Assembly (NCBI RefSeq): GCF_036067295.1
Contig: NZ_CP107954.1
Coordinates: 6,076,001 to 6,140,000, forward strand
DNA length: 64,000 nt
Source: Kribbella sp. NBC_00382
Lineage (GTDB): Bacteria; Actinomycetota; Actinomycetes; Propionibacteriales; Kribbellaceae
Reading direction: 5' to 3'
Below, piece by piece: positions 18,698 through 29,115 of this stretch. Each line of letters opens with the position of its first letter. Position 1 is the first letter of the stretch. Below the pieces are notes generated by a model. That model did no database searches, was not told the origin of the DNA, and saw only the letters and a list, made by a program, of their open reading frames with translations. The translations under genes and the position numbers were made by a program.

Positions 18698-19462
18698 ATG
18701 AGCCAGCAGTACCGAACCCCGCCGCCTCCGCCCGTGCAGGGCGGATGGGGTCCGGGCCCGATCGGGCCGCAGTTCCGGCAGCCCAAGCCGTCGAAGACGC
18801 CGTGGATCGTGATGGGCTGTGCCGTGCTCGCGGTGCTGCTGATCGCGGGCGGCGTGGTGCTGATGGTGAGCGGCAAGGACGACGACGGTACGCCGGCCGC
18901 CGGCGCGACTCCCGCGCCGGTCGGCACGCTGTTCACCCCTGAGCCGACCGCGCCGCCCAAGACCAAGGGCCCTAACGACGTCGGGGTCGAGGTCGGCAAG
19001 GGGGTCTGGTTCACGCCGGCGAAGGGGTGGCTGCAGGGACCGGACAAGACGGTCGGCGGCCAGTACTGGATCCTGCAGGAGAACCGCCAGGGTGGAAAAC
19101 GCCGCGGCTTCATCGACGGCTATTTCTGGGTCCGGCAGACGCAGCTGTACGACGCCAAGGCGTTCGCCGAGCATCTGGTCGACATCGAGTCGAACGGGTA
19201 CAAGAACGTCAAGATCGGCAAGGGGACGGCGCTGGAGTGCGCGGCGCCGGTGCTGAAGTCCTGCTACACGGTCACGTACACCGCGGACGTGCCGACGATG
19301 AGCGGGAAGCTGCTGCCGTTCAAGGGCTTCATGACGGCGTACGAGGACAAGTACGGGCAGGTCACCGCGACCGACGTGGGACTGGAGACCTCGGTGTACG
19401 ACCGGCGGGCGAAGGATCTGGCCGCGATGAACGAATCGGTGGTCAAGAGCTACTCCGAGTAG
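18698..19462 (+). CDS. Single-pass membrane protein, third paralogue
   Basis: A 254-aa protein with a short Pro-rich tail (1-35), a hydrophobic span (about 37-60), a Thr/Pro linker and a ~165-aa outer domain starting VGKGVWFTPAKGW, with a likely Cys pair (LECAAPVLKSC). It aligns in layout and motifs with the two genes before it. The ATG lies 13 bp after the upstream stop, preceded by GAGGGGCAG. It closes the PrsW-like cassette. Confidence 0.83.
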   Translation: MSQQYRTPPPPPVQGGWGPGPIGPQFRQPKPSKTPWIVMGCAVLAVLLIAGGVVLMVSGKDDDGTPAAGATPAPVGTLFTPEPTAPPKTKGPNDVGVEVGKGVWFTPAKGWLQGPDKTVGGQYWILQENRQGGKRRGFIDGYFWVRQTQLYDAKAFAEHLVDIESNGYKNVKIGKGTALECAAPVLKSCYTVTYTADVPTMSGKLLPFKGFMTAYEDKYGQVTATDVGLETSVYDRRAKDLAAMNESVVKSYSE

Positions 19463-19471
19463 CCGCTGACG

Positions 19472-19490
19472 TCCGCTCTGGGCGGATTTT
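19472..19490 (+). terminator. Weak hairpin with U run
   Basis: A short stem TCCGC/GCGGA (19472-19476 with 19482-19486) is followed by TTTT, 10 bp after the stop of the third membrane paralogue. It is short, but it is one of the few U-tailed hairpins in the window. Confidence 0.35.
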
Positions 19491-19561
19491 CGGAAACTGC
19501 CAGACCGGGGCGGTGGGGTGGGGAATGAAAAGTGTCGGCGGCGGGTCGTACGGTGGGTGGC

Positions 19562-21667
<2,106 letters not shown>

Positions 21668-21668
21668 C

Positions 21669-22577
21669 TCAGGCGCTGCCCTCGTTGACGGTGAGGGTGA
21701 AGATGTCCGGTCGGCTGTAGTGGCCGACCGGGTCGAAGTCGAGGAACGAACGGTCGCGGTCGGCCAGGTCGATCTCGGCCAGCAGGACGGTCTCGCCGGC
21801 CCGCGCTGGGCCGGCGAGGATCTCGCCCAGCGGGGAGATGATCGTGCTGCCGCCGTTGATGAGGATGGTGTCGGGGGAGTCGCCCTGGATGGGGTGAACG
21901 TCCTCCGGTAGGTCGGCGCGGGTGAGGTACTGGTTCGCGCTGATGACGAAGCAGCGGCCTTCGAGGGCGATGTGACGCATGGTGGACTGCCACTGGTCGC
22001 GATCGTCGACGGTCGGGGCGCACCAGATGTCGATGCCCTTGGCGTACATGGCCTGACGGAAGAGCGGCAGGTAGTTCTCCCAGCAGATGGCGGCGCCGAG
22101 TACGCCGGACTGGGTGCGGACGGCGGGCATGGTCGAGCCGTCGCCTTGGCCCCAGAGGTAGCGCTCGGCGGCGGTCGGCAGGAGTTTGCGGTGCTTGGCG
22201 GCCAGACCGTCGGCGGGGGCGAAGAAGAGGGCGGTGCAGTACAGGGTGCCGCCATCGCGTTCGATGACGCCGGCGACGAGGTCGACGCCGAGCTGGCCGG
22301 ACAGTTCCGCGAGTCGGGCGGTCTCGGGGCCGGGTACGGCGATCGCTGCCTCGCGGTACCGCCGGAACATCTCCCGTCCTTCGGTGGACCGCGACCCGAC
22401 GGTCACCCCGAAGTCGACACCCTTCGGATACCCACCGAGGAAGGCCTCAGGCAGCACCACCAACCGCGCGCCGGATGCGGCAGCTTCGCGGATGAACCGC
22501 TCTCCCTTGGCGAGCGTCGCGGGGGTGTCGAACAGGACCGATCCAGCCTGAACAGCAGCAACGACAACGGAAGCCAT
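21669..22577 (-). CDS. Nitrilase (carbon-nitrogen hydrolase) family protein
   Basis: A 302-aa cytosolic enzyme with the Glu-Lys-Cys triad: E44 (VLPEAFLGGYP), K131 (HRKLLPT) and C165 (AICWENYLP). The CWENYLPL motif and AxxxWxxxxRHIALEGRCFV region place it with true nitrilases (nitrile to acid plus ammonia) rather than amidases. ATG 22577 gives the family N-terminus. It is divergent from the SDR gene across 73 bp and ends 1 bp from the uvrB stop. Confidence 0.9.
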   Translation of the reverse strand: MASVVVAAVQAGSVLFDTPATLAKGERFIREAAASGARLVVLPEAFLGGYPKGVDFGVTVGSRSTEGREMFRRYREAAIAVPGPETARLAELSGQLGVDLVAGVIERDGGTLYCTALFFAPADGLAAKHRKLLPTAAERYLWGQGDGSTMPAVRTQSGVLGAAICWENYLPLFRQAMYAKGIDIWCAPTVDDRDQWQSTMRHIALEGRCFVISANQYLTRADLPEDVHPIQGDSPDTILINGGSTIISPLGEILAGPARAGETVLLAEIDLADRDRSFLDFDPVGHYSRPDIFTLTVNEGSA

Positions 22578-22650
22578 GCCCGGAGAGTACTTCGTCACCG
22601 ACGGTCGGCGAGTCGGTACGACGTGTTGGCGGCGGCCATATTCTCGATCG

Positions 22651-23388
22651 ATGAGCACTCAGGAGCTGTCCGGGCAGAAGGCCCTTGTCACCGGAGCGAC
22701 GTCGGGAATCGGGCGTGCGATCGCGCGCAGTCTGGCGACTGCGGGAGCTGAGGTCCTCGTCACCGGACGGCGGGCCGAGCTCGGTGCCGAGACGGTCGCG
22801 CTGATCGAGGCGGATGGCGGTCGCGCGACGTTCGTACCGGCTGATCTGGGGGAGTTGGACCAGGTCGAGCGGTTGGCGCAAGAGGCTGGCGATGTCGGGA
22901 TTCTGGTGAACAATGCCGGGTTCTACCCGATGGTTCCGACGACAGCGCTGTCGGCTGCGGAGTACCAGTCGGTGTACGACGTGAACCTGCGCAGCGCGTA
23001 CTTCCTCACCGCCGCGATCGCGCCGCGGATGAGCGCGGGCAGCGCGATCGTCAACGTCTCCTCGACCGGCGCCCAGATCGGGATGGCGATCGCGGCGGGC
23101 TACAGCGGCAGCAAGGCGGCGCTGGAGTCGATGACCAGGTCGTGGGCGGTCGAGTTCGGGTCGGCCGGTATCCGGGTGAACGCCGTCTGCGCCGGCATGA
23201 TCAAGACCGACAAACTCCTGGAGCTCGTCCCCGAGGAAGGCATGCAACAGGTCAGTGCGCCCTGGCCGCTCGGCCGCCCCGGCCTGCCGGAGGAGATCGC
23301 TGAGGTCGCCCTCTTCCTCGCCTCACCTCGTGCCAGCTACGTCACCGGCGCCGTCGTCGTAGCAGACGGCGGCCAGACGATCTCCTAA
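22651..23388 (+). CDS. Short-chain dehydrogenase/reductase
   Basis: A 245-aa classical SDR oxidoreductase. The cofactor motif is TGATSGIG (14-21), NNAG is at 87-90 and the catalytic triad is S138, Y151 and K155 (YSGSK). The C-terminal SPRASYVTGAVVVADGG is typical. An Arg pair after the second strand (TGRRAE) suggests NADP preference. The ATG at 22651 starts just before the fold; no substrate is indicated. Confidence 0.9.
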   Translation: MSTQELSGQKALVTGATSGIGRAIARSLATAGAEVLVTGRRAELGAETVALIEADGGRATFVPADLGELDQVERLAQEAGDVGILVNNAGFYPMVPTTALSAAEYQSVYDVNLRSAYFLTAAIAPRMSAGSAIVNVSSTGAQIGMAIAAGYSGSKAALESMTRSWAVEFGSAGIRVNAVCAGMIKTDKLLELVPEEGMQQVSAPWPLGRPGLPEEIAEVALFLASPRASYVTGAVVVADGGQTIS

Positions 23389-23398
23389 CCTGCTGGTT

Positions 23399-23743
23399 AT
23401 GAGGCTGACCGCAGGGGAGTTGCTCGAGCACTGTCTGGCCAAGCCGGGGGCGTGGCAGGACGAGCCGTGGGAAGGGGATGTCGTCGCGAAGGTCGGGGAC
23501 AAGATCTTCGCGTTCCTCGGCTCCGGGGCGGCGGTGGGGGTGAAATGCGGTGGCAACCGGGATGAGGCCGACGAGTTGGTCAATACCTATCCCGATGATG
23601 TGTGGAAGTCTCCGTACATCGGGAGGTCCGGCTGGAACACGGTCCGGCTCGGCGCTTCGGTGCCGGACGAGGAGCTGCTCGAACTCGTCGATACGTCGTA
23701 CGAAACGATCGTCGCGAAGCTGCCGAAGGCGAAGCGGCCGTAG
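23399..23743 (+). CDS. MmcQ/YjbR family protein
   Basis: A 114-aa protein with the YjbR fold (double-wing-like) from end to end: KPGAWQDEPWEGDVVAKVGDKIFAFL, the central GVKC and the NTVRLGASVPDEELLELVDTSYE tail. The family is annotated as possibly DNA binding, but its function is not established. It lies 10 bp after the SDR stop and is probably co-transcribed. Confidence 0.88.
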   Translation: MRLTAGELLEHCLAKPGAWQDEPWEGDVVAKVGDKIFAFLGSGAAVGVKCGGNRDEADELVNTYPDDVWKSPYIGRSGWNTVRLGASVPDEELLELVDTSYETIVAKLPKAKRP

Positions 23744-23870
23744 CTCCGTCCGCTACAACCTGACGCCTCAGGGAAGATATTCCCGTTGCTCGGCGTGATC
23801 ATTCCGACACAGTTCGGCAGCGCGGCCGATTTGGAAACTTCGACATCGACCAGCGAGAATAGTGTCTGTT

Positions 23871-23980
23871 GAAGGGGAGTATTCCTTCGCGGCGGTGTCG
23901 TCATCACGGTCCAGGAGTTCAGCTCCGGCCCGGTACCGCCGGTCAGGTTCGGTTGATCGAGCCTGGCGGAAGAGACCTTC
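23871..23980 (+). ncRNA. yybP-ykoY manganese riboswitch aptamer
   Basis: The RNA opens with GAAGGGGAGUA, the family's 5' signature, and closes with GAGACCUUC, whose CCUUC pairs with GAAGG to form P1. Between lie the conserved GUCGUCA (23897-23903) and a CCGGU...CCGGUCAGG segment matching the two metal-binding loops of the family. Known yybP-ykoY RNAs sense Mn2+ and commonly control TerC/Alx and related exporter genes; a TerC gene follows 36 bp downstream. The identification is by eye; a covariance search (Rfam RF00080) would settle it. Confidence 0.85.
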
Positions 23981-24011
23981 GGAGTCCGATTTTCGTCTGA
24001 GCTCCGGAGGT
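23975..24011 (+). promoter_or_regulatory. Expression platform: RBS-sequestering hairpin
   Basis: ACCUUCGGAG (23975-23984) can pair over 10 positions (one G-U) with CUCCGGAGGU (24002-24011), which contains the terC ribosome-binding site GGAGG 6 nt before the GTG. The same ACCUUC forms the 3' strand of aptamer P1, so the two pairings exclude each other. Mn2+ binding should free the RBS, giving a translational ON switch. Confidence 0.7.
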
Positions 24012-24016
24012 TTATT

Positions 24017-25141
24017 GTGCACGTTGCCGACTACGTCTGGTACATCACGGTCGGGGTGCTGCTCGCACTGCTGGCCTTTGATGTCTTCGTCATCGGCCGT
24101 CGGCCGCACGAACCGAGCACCAAAGAATCGGCCCGGGCGATCATCTTCTACGTCTCGCTGGCGATCGTCTTCGGGCTCGGCGTCTGGGTCTTCTCCGGTG
24201 GCCGGTACGCCGGGGAGTTCTTCGCCGGCTGGCTCACGGAGTACAGCCTGAGCGTCGACAATCTGTTCATCTTCCTGATCATCATGGCCAGGTTCCAGGT
24301 GCCCAGGAAGTACCAGCAGACGGCGTTGCTGGTCGGCATCATCCTGGCGCTGTTCTTCCGCGGCATCTTCATCGCCGTCGGCGCGGCCGCGATCAACGAG
24401 TTCTCCTGGGTCTTCTACCTGTTCGGTGCGTTCCTCGTCTACACCGCGATCCACCTGGCCAAGCAGGGTGAGAACGACGACGAGGACTACAAGGAGAACG
24501 CGGTCATCCGGTTCGCCAAGAAGCGGCTGAACGCGACCGACGAGTACAACGGCGTGAAGCTGACTGTGGTGCAGAACGGCAAGCGGCTCGTCACCCCGAT
24601 GGCGATCGTGATCATCGCGCTCGGTACGACGGACCTGCTGTTCGCGCTGGACTCGATCCCCGCGATCTACGGTCTGACGCAGGAGCCGTTCCTGGTCTTC
24701 GCCGCCAACGTGTTCGCGCTGATGGGTCTGCGGCAGCTGTACTTCCTGCTCGGCGATCTGCTCCGGCGGCTGGTCTACCTGTCGCTCGGCCTGTCGGTCG
24801 TCCTCGCCTTCATCGGCGTGAAGCTGGTCCTGCACGCGATGCACGAGAACGAGCTCCCGTTCATCAACGGCGGCGAGCACATCAAGTGGGCCCCCGAGAT
24901 CCCGATCTGGGTCTCGCTCGGCTTCATCATCGTCACCCTCGGCGTCACCACGCTGCTCAGCCTCCACAAGTCCCGCAACATGCAGTCGACGCCGGCGGTC
25001 GAGGCTCCGGCTGACGCCGAGGCCGGCACGCCGACCAACGCCGCTGCCACTCAGGCGGGGGGCGGCGAGCTTGACGAGGCAACTCGCGCCGAGCTCGAAG
25101 GCTTGAAGGCTCCGGAGCAGTCAGACACCAAGAAGTCCTAG
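24017..25141 (+). CDS. TerC/Alx family membrane protein
   Basis: A 374-aa integral membrane protein with about nine spans, typical length for TerC. The conserved acidic motifs SVDNLF (early) and TTDLLFALDSIPA (middle) lie in membrane segments and probably bind metal. The last ~55 residues are polar and Ala-rich. TerC/Alx proteins are linked to Mn2+ export and metallation of exported proteins. The GTG at 24017 has GGAGG 6 nt upstream. Control by the upstream manganese riboswitch supports a role in manganese homeostasis; the gene is not part of a tellurite cluster. Confidence 0.92.
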   Translation: MHVADYVWYITVGVLLALLAFDVFVIGRRPHEPSTKESARAIIFYVSLAIVFGLGVWVFSGGRYAGEFFAGWLTEYSLSVDNLFIFLIIMARFQVPRKYQQTALLVGIILALFFRGIFIAVGAAAINEFSWVFYLFGAFLVYTAIHLAKQGENDDEDYKENAVIRFAKKRLNATDEYNGVKLTVVQNGKRLVTPMAIVIIALGTTDLLFALDSIPAIYGLTQEPFLVFAANVFALMGLRQLYFLLGDLLRRLVYLSLGLSVVLAFIGVKLVLHAMHENELPFINGGEHIKWAPEIPIWVSLGFIIVTLGVTTLLSLHKSRNMQSTPAVEAPADAEAGTPTNAAATQAGGGELDEATRAELEGLKAPEQSDTKKS

Positions 25142-25154
25142 CCACTGAACGATG

Positions 25155-25188
25155 CCGGCGTCCGATCCCTGCGGGGATCGGGCGCCGG
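25155..25188 (+). terminator. Terminator of terC
   Basis: A 15-bp stem (CCGGCGTCCGATCCC at 25155-25169 with GGGATCGGGCGCCGG at 25174-25188, one G-U) has a 4-nt loop TGCG and starts 13 bp after the terC stop. Confidence 0.8.
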
Positions 25189-25209
25189 TTCGCTGTCGCC
25201 GCCGACGCG

Positions 25210-25300
25210 CATCTCGGGGGTTAACCCCCGAGATGGTGGGTTGCCTAGCCGGAATCTGACGAGGCAACCTCCCATCTGAGGGGTTATCCCCTCAGATGGG
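25210..25300. repeat. Two related hairpins in inverted orientation
   Basis: Hairpin one (25210-25235) is a perfect 26-nt palindrome with arm CATCTCGGGGGTT. Hairpin two (25271-25300) has 13-bp arms CCCATCTGAGGGG around TTAT. GGTTGCCT (25239-25246) after the first is the exact inverse of AGGCAACC (25262-25269) before the second, so two copies of one ~37-bp element face each other. They lie between convergent terC and the NlpC/P60 gene and probably form a bidirectional terminator. The remainder of this 233-bp gap to 25374 is GC-rich and shows nothing else. Confidence 0.8.
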
Positions 25301-25374
25301 GCCGGGCGCGGCCGGGGTCCGGCGGGGCTGGGGTCGGGCGGGGACGGGGCGGGTGGGGTGGAACGGGGGGAGGG

Positions 25375-26241
25375 TTACAGGCGGGCGGTGGCGACGAGGG
25401 TTTTGCGGCGGTCGGGGAGTAGGGGTTCGTTTTCCAGGCGTTTGCCGGTTTCGGAGGCGTGGAGCATGCCGGCGGGGGAGACGAAACCTACGTGGTGGAC
25501 CCCCTTGCCGGGGCGGCCGAAGAAGTAGAGGTCGCCGGGCTGGGCTTCGTCGGTGGGGATGTGCTCGAGGGCGTCGCACTGGTCGTGGGCGTCGCGGGGG
25601 ATCCGCTGGCCCAGCACCCGGTTGACGGCGTGGACCAACCCCGAGCAATCGAGCCCGTACGCCGAAGTGCCGCCCCACAGGTACTCGAGACCGAGGAACA
25701 GCGACCCCAGCCGGATCCGATCCTCCGGTACTGCGGGCGAATCGATCGCGCGCAACACCTCGTCCGCAAGCCACCCAGAGCCGCCATCAGGCAACGCGAC
25801 CCGGGTGAACCCGTCAGCGTGGTCCACCGACGCCAGTACCGTCGCGAACGACAGGTCAGCCAGATGACCCGATCCAGGCTCGGCAAACAGCTGGGCAGTC
25901 GGCACAGCCACGGCAACCGGCGCAGTCGCGGCCCCCGGCAGCTCACCGAGATGGCTCGACGGCACCCAGCCCGGATACCCGAGCTCATCGGCCGACGACG
26001 GCTGCCACGGCGCGATGATCTCGGACCAGCCGTCGCGCTCGGACCGTACGAGCACCGGCTCGGCGAACAGCAACTGGGTCAGCGTCCGGCCGTGCAGTCC
26101 CAGTCGGGTCTCGGTGTCCATCGCCTTGGCCCAGGCGGCGACATCGGGCTGGGCGGCGATCGCCGGAGCATCGATGTCACGCGGCGCATCCGGTGAAGTC
26201 CATACGGTGCTGACCGGAACTTTGTTAGAAACTAACTTCAT
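25375..26241 (-). CDS. NlpC/P60 peptidase, YkfC-like (murein peptide endopeptidase)
   Basis: A 288-aa protein with two SH3-like stretches (about 50-100 and 110-165) and a C-terminal NlpC/P60 domain (about 175-288). The catalytic residues C199 (YGLDCSGLVH), H250 (GVHHVGF) and third polar H261 (MLHAS) are visible. There is no signal peptide, so it acts inside the cell. The architecture matches YkfC, which cleaves the gamma-D-Glu-diamino-acid bond of recycled murein peptides. The neighbouring dipeptide epimerase overlaps by 4 nt and would act on the L-Ala-D-Glu released, strongly supporting this role. Confidence 0.9.
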   Translation of the reverse strand: MKLVSNKVPVSTVWTSPDAPRDIDAPAIAAQPDVAAWAKAMDTETRLGLHGRTLTQLLFAEPVLVRSERDGWSEIIAPWQPSSADELGYPGWVPSSHLGELPGAATAPVAVAVPTAQLFAEPGSGHLADLSFATVLASVDHADGFTRVALPDGGSGWLADEVLRAIDSPAVPEDRIRLGSLFLGLEYLWGGTSAYGLDCSGLVHAVNRVLGQRIPRDAHDQCDALEHIPTDEAQPGDLYFFGRPGKGVHHVGFVSPAGMLHASETGKRLENEPLLPDRRKTLVATARL

Positions 26242-27305
26242 GAGGCCAAGCCTGCCACGCCGAGTCCAGCCGCCGTCGGCAGGTGGATCGTTGAGCTCTC
26301 ATAACGCACCCCGCCGACCACCGGCGACTCCTTCAGCCACCAGGCGGCATCGAGGTCATTGACCGCCGTCGTCGGGTACGCCGCAACGAGCGCAGCCGCA
26401 GCCCCGATCCCCACCTGACTCTCCATCATCGACCCCACAATCGCCCCCAATCCATGCTCTCGCGCCAACTCCAGCAACGTCCGAGCGGTCGCCAACCCAC
26501 CACACTTGGCCAGCTTCACATTGACCAGATCAGCCGCACCCAGCCGGATCACCGCCACCAGATCCCGTACGCCGTACACCGACTCATCGGCCAAAATCGG
26601 CGTACTCACCCGGTCAGTGACCCACGCCATCCCCTCGAGATCCGCCGCGACGACCGGCTGCTCGACCAACTCGATATCGCACCCCGCATCCTCCAAAGCG
26701 CGAATCGCGTTCACCGCATCCCGCCGGCTCCACCCCTGATTCGCATCGAGCCGTAGCCGCGGATCAGGCCCGATCGCCTCCCGCACCCGCCGAACCCGCT
26801 GGAAGTCAGCCCGAGCATCGCCCGTCCCGACCTTCACCTTCAAGACGTCGAACCCATCAGCGATCCGATCGACCGCCGACGCGGCCAACGCCTCCGCATC
26901 CCCGACGGACAACGTCACATCGGTGCGCACCGACGAGACGGTCGACCCGAGGAAGCCGTGCAAGGTCTGTCCCCGCCGACGCGCCACGAGGTCGTGCAGA
27001 GCGACATCCACAGCCGCCTTCGCCCCGAAGTTGCCTTGGACGGCACCCTGGATCCGGCGCAACGCCTCGGTGAAGTCGTCGGGTTCCAGCCCGTCGAGCG
27101 CGGACGCGATCGGACCTTCGGCGCAGGCCTGGGCGCCGGCCAGCGATTCGCCGGTCACCTTCCAAACCTGGGGCGCCTCGCCCCACCCGCTCAGCTCGCC
27201 GTCCGTCAGCTCGACGAGCAGGGAGTCGGCGCTGGTCGCAGTACGGAGTGCAGTGATGAAAGGGGTGTGCAGTGGCGCGGAGACCAGGTGGGTGGTGAGT
27301 TTCAC
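26238..27305 (-). CDS. Dipeptide epimerase (L-Ala-D/L-Glu epimerase, YkfB-like)
   Basis: A 355-aa member of the enolase superfamily, muconate-lactonizing subgroup. The catalytic lysines are K156/K158 (LKVKVG) and K264 (VNVKLAK). The metal ligands are D187 (RLDANQGW), E215 (ELVEQP) and D240 (ILADES). It should convert L-Ala-D-Glu to L-Ala-L-Glu so that ordinary peptidases can finish breakdown. It is in the middle of a three-gene leftward operon, with 4-nt overlaps on both sides. Confidence 0.9.
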   Translation of the reverse strand: MKLTTHLVSAPLHTPFITALRTATSADSLLVELTDGELSGWGEAPQVWKVTGESLAGAQACAEGPIASALDGLEPDDFTEALRRIQGAVQGNFGAKAAVDVALHDLVARRRGQTLHGFLGSTVSSVRTDVTLSVGDAEALAASAVDRIADGFDVLKVKVGTGDARADFQRVRRVREAIGPDPRLRLDANQGWSRRDAVNAIRALEDAGCDIELVEQPVVAADLEGMAWVTDRVSTPILADESVYGVRDLVAVIRLGAADLVNVKLAKCGGLATARTLLELAREHGLGAIVGSMMESQVGIGAAAALVAAYPTTAVNDLDAAWWLKESPVVGGVRYESSTIHLPTAAGLGVAGLAS

Positions 27306-28114
27306 CGGATCGCCTCCAGCTCGTGTCGGTGGTTCCAGGCTTCCACAGCGATCTCGGCGATCAACTGCTGCGCCTCGGAATCGGGCAGCTCGGACGTCGT
27401 GCAGACGACAAGTACGAAAGGCGAGGCATCGGAAGGCCGGACGATGCCGCCGTCGTGCCGGATCCGGAGGTCCCAGCCGTTCTTGTGCTCAACGCGAGTA
27501 TCGCTCGGCAGCAGCGCCGGGATCTCGCCGTTCCACGTATTGCCCGCCAGCAAGTCCCGCACATACGAACCGGCCGGTGTCTTGTCATTGCCCACCGCAA
27601 CCAAAACAGCGGCGAGATCGGCCGGGCTCATCAGATTGCTGATCCCCGCCGCCTGCGCTCCCGCGTCGTCGATGCCGCGCCGAATCACGCTGGCGCCAGA
27701 CCCGTACTCGGCCAGCACAGCGTTCGCCGCATCCACCCCGGTTTGCTCCAACACCAGATCGGTGGCGAGATTGCTCGACCGCGTGATCATCTCGGTGGCC
27801 AGCCAGCCCAAGGTCACCTGCTCGCCGAGATGCGTCCAGGTCGCCGGCGCCTCGTCCTCGGCCGGATTGACCCCGAACCGGCCGCCCGCCGCCGAGGCGA
27901 AGTCGTTGTGCACGGCCACCGCCTGGTCGAGCGCCAGCTCACCGGCCTCGACCAGCCGCATCATCGCGATCGCGACCGGCAGTTTCATCGTGCTCGCGGC
28001 GTAGTGCGTGCGCTCCGCGTGGTGCCGCAACACCGCTTTGCCGTCGAGCCGCCCCAGCCAGACACCGAACTCACCCCGCCCGTCGACCCCACGGAGTTGG
28101 TCTGCAATTCCCAT
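27302..28114 (-). CDS. Beta-lactamase-like serine hydrolase
   Basis: A 270-aa penicillin-binding-type hydrolase: SxxK motif S41-T-M-K44 (YAASTMKLPVA), an SxN-like SSN in TRSSNLATD and a KTG-like KNG (EHKNGWDL). There is no signal peptide, so it is cytosolic and probably not a resistance enzyme. ATG 28114 is chosen because GGAAGGG lies upstream and the domain starts at once. As first gene of the murein-peptide operon it may act as a peptidase or amidase on the same peptides; that is inference from context. Confidence 0.85.
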   Translation of the reverse strand: MGIADQLRGVDGRGEFGVWLGRLDGKAVLRHHAERTHYAASTMKLPVAIAMMRLVEAGELALDQAVAVHNDFASAAGGRFGVNPAEDEAPATWTHLGEQVTLGWLATEMITRSSNLATDLVLEQTGVDAANAVLAEYGSGASVIRRGIDDAGAQAAGISNLMSPADLAAVLVAVGNDKTPAGSYVRDLLAGNTWNGEIPALLPSDTRVEHKNGWDLRIRHDGGIVRPSDASPFVLVVCTTSELPDSEAQQLIAEIAVEAWNHRHELEAIR

Positions 28115-28176
28115 GATCGTCACCCTTCCACACCTGGGGCACCCTTGAACTTGCCGGGCCTGGCAGACTTCCGGGA

Positions 28177-29115
28177 GTGTCCAGAGCGCTAGGTCTTGTC
28201 CTCGGCTTCGCCGCCGATCGCTGGCTGGGCGACCCACGCCGCTTCCACCCGGTCGCCGGCTTCGGTCAGGTCGCCGGGCGGCTCGAGCGCAGCCTGTACT
28301 CCGATTCACGCGCAGCCGGTACGACGTACGCCGCCCTCCTCATCGCCTCCGTAACAACCGTCGGCGTGGCAGCCGAAAAGCTGACCACGGGCCGCCCCAT
28401 TGCGCGGACCGTGCTGACCGCGGCCGCAACCTGGGCAGTCCTGGGCGGGCGGAGCCTAGAGCGCGAGGCCGAGGTAATGGCCACTTACCTGGACGCGAAA
28501 GAAATCGAGGAAGCCCGCGGCCGACTCAGCTACCTCTGCAGCCGCGACGCGACTGATCTCGAAGCGGACGAGCTGGCCCGGGCCACAGTCGAGTCGGTGG
28601 CGGAGAACACCTCCGATGCGACCGTCGCGCCGCTGGTCTGGGGTGGGTTGCTCGGGATCCCCGGGCTGATCGGCTACCGCGCGGTGAACACGCTCGACGC
28701 GATGGTCGGCTACAAGTCGCCGCGCTACCGCAACTTCGGGTGGGCGTCGGCGCGACTCGACGACCTGGTCAACCTGGCACCGGCGCGCGTCTGCGCAGTA
28801 CTGGCCGGCCTGGTCTCGGGCCGACCTGGCGAGTCCTGGCGGGTCTGGCGGCGAGACGCTCCCGGCCATCCGAGTCCGAACGCGGGTCCGGTCGAGGCGT
28901 CCTTCGCCGGGGCGCTCGGGTTGCGGCTGGGTGGGGTCAATTCCTACGGTTCCGAGGTCGAGGATCGGGGAACGCTCGGCGACGGGTTGCCGCCGACGGT
29001 CGCGGACATCCGGCGTACCGCGTCACTCGCCCGGCGCGTCGCCTACGCGGCGGCAGCGGTTGCGGCGATCGTGGCGTTGCGTCCGAAACGGGGAGGGGAG
29101 TCTGAATGCATCTGA
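28177..29115 (+). CDS. cbiB: Adenosylcobinamide-phosphate synthase
   Basis: A 312-aa membrane enzyme of cobalamin synthesis (CbiB/CobD) that attaches aminopropanol phosphate to adenosylcobyric acid. Diagnostic segments are GFAADRWLGDPRRFHPV near the start, AESVAENTSD-like ATVESVAENTSDATVAPL, TLDAMVGYKSPRYRNFGWASARLDDL and APGHPSPNAGPVEASFAGAL. Several hydrophobic helices are present. The GTG at 28177 follows CGGGA. No other cobalamin gene lies in the window. It overlaps the next gene by 10 nt. Confidence 0.93.
   Translation: MSRALGLVLGFAADRWLGDPRRFHPVAGFGQVAGRLERSLYSDSRAAGTTYAALLIASVTTVGVAAEKLTTGRPIARTVLTAAATWAVLGGRSLEREAEVMATYLDAKEIEEARGRLSYLCSRDATDLEADELARATVESVAENTSDATVAPLVWGGLLGIPGLIGYRAVNTLDAMVGYKSPRYRNFGWASARLDDLVNLAPARVCAVLAGLVSGRPGESWRVWRRDAPGHPSPNAGPVEASFAGALGLRLGGVNSYGSEVEDRGTLGDGLPPTVADIRRTASLARRVAYAAAAVAAIVALRPKRGGESECI

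Noticed and set aside
24017..25141. TerC gene as part of a tellurite/TerY system with the VWA genes
   Set aside because: It is 19 kb from the triad, has its own Mn riboswitch and terminator, and no TerD/TerB genes are present.
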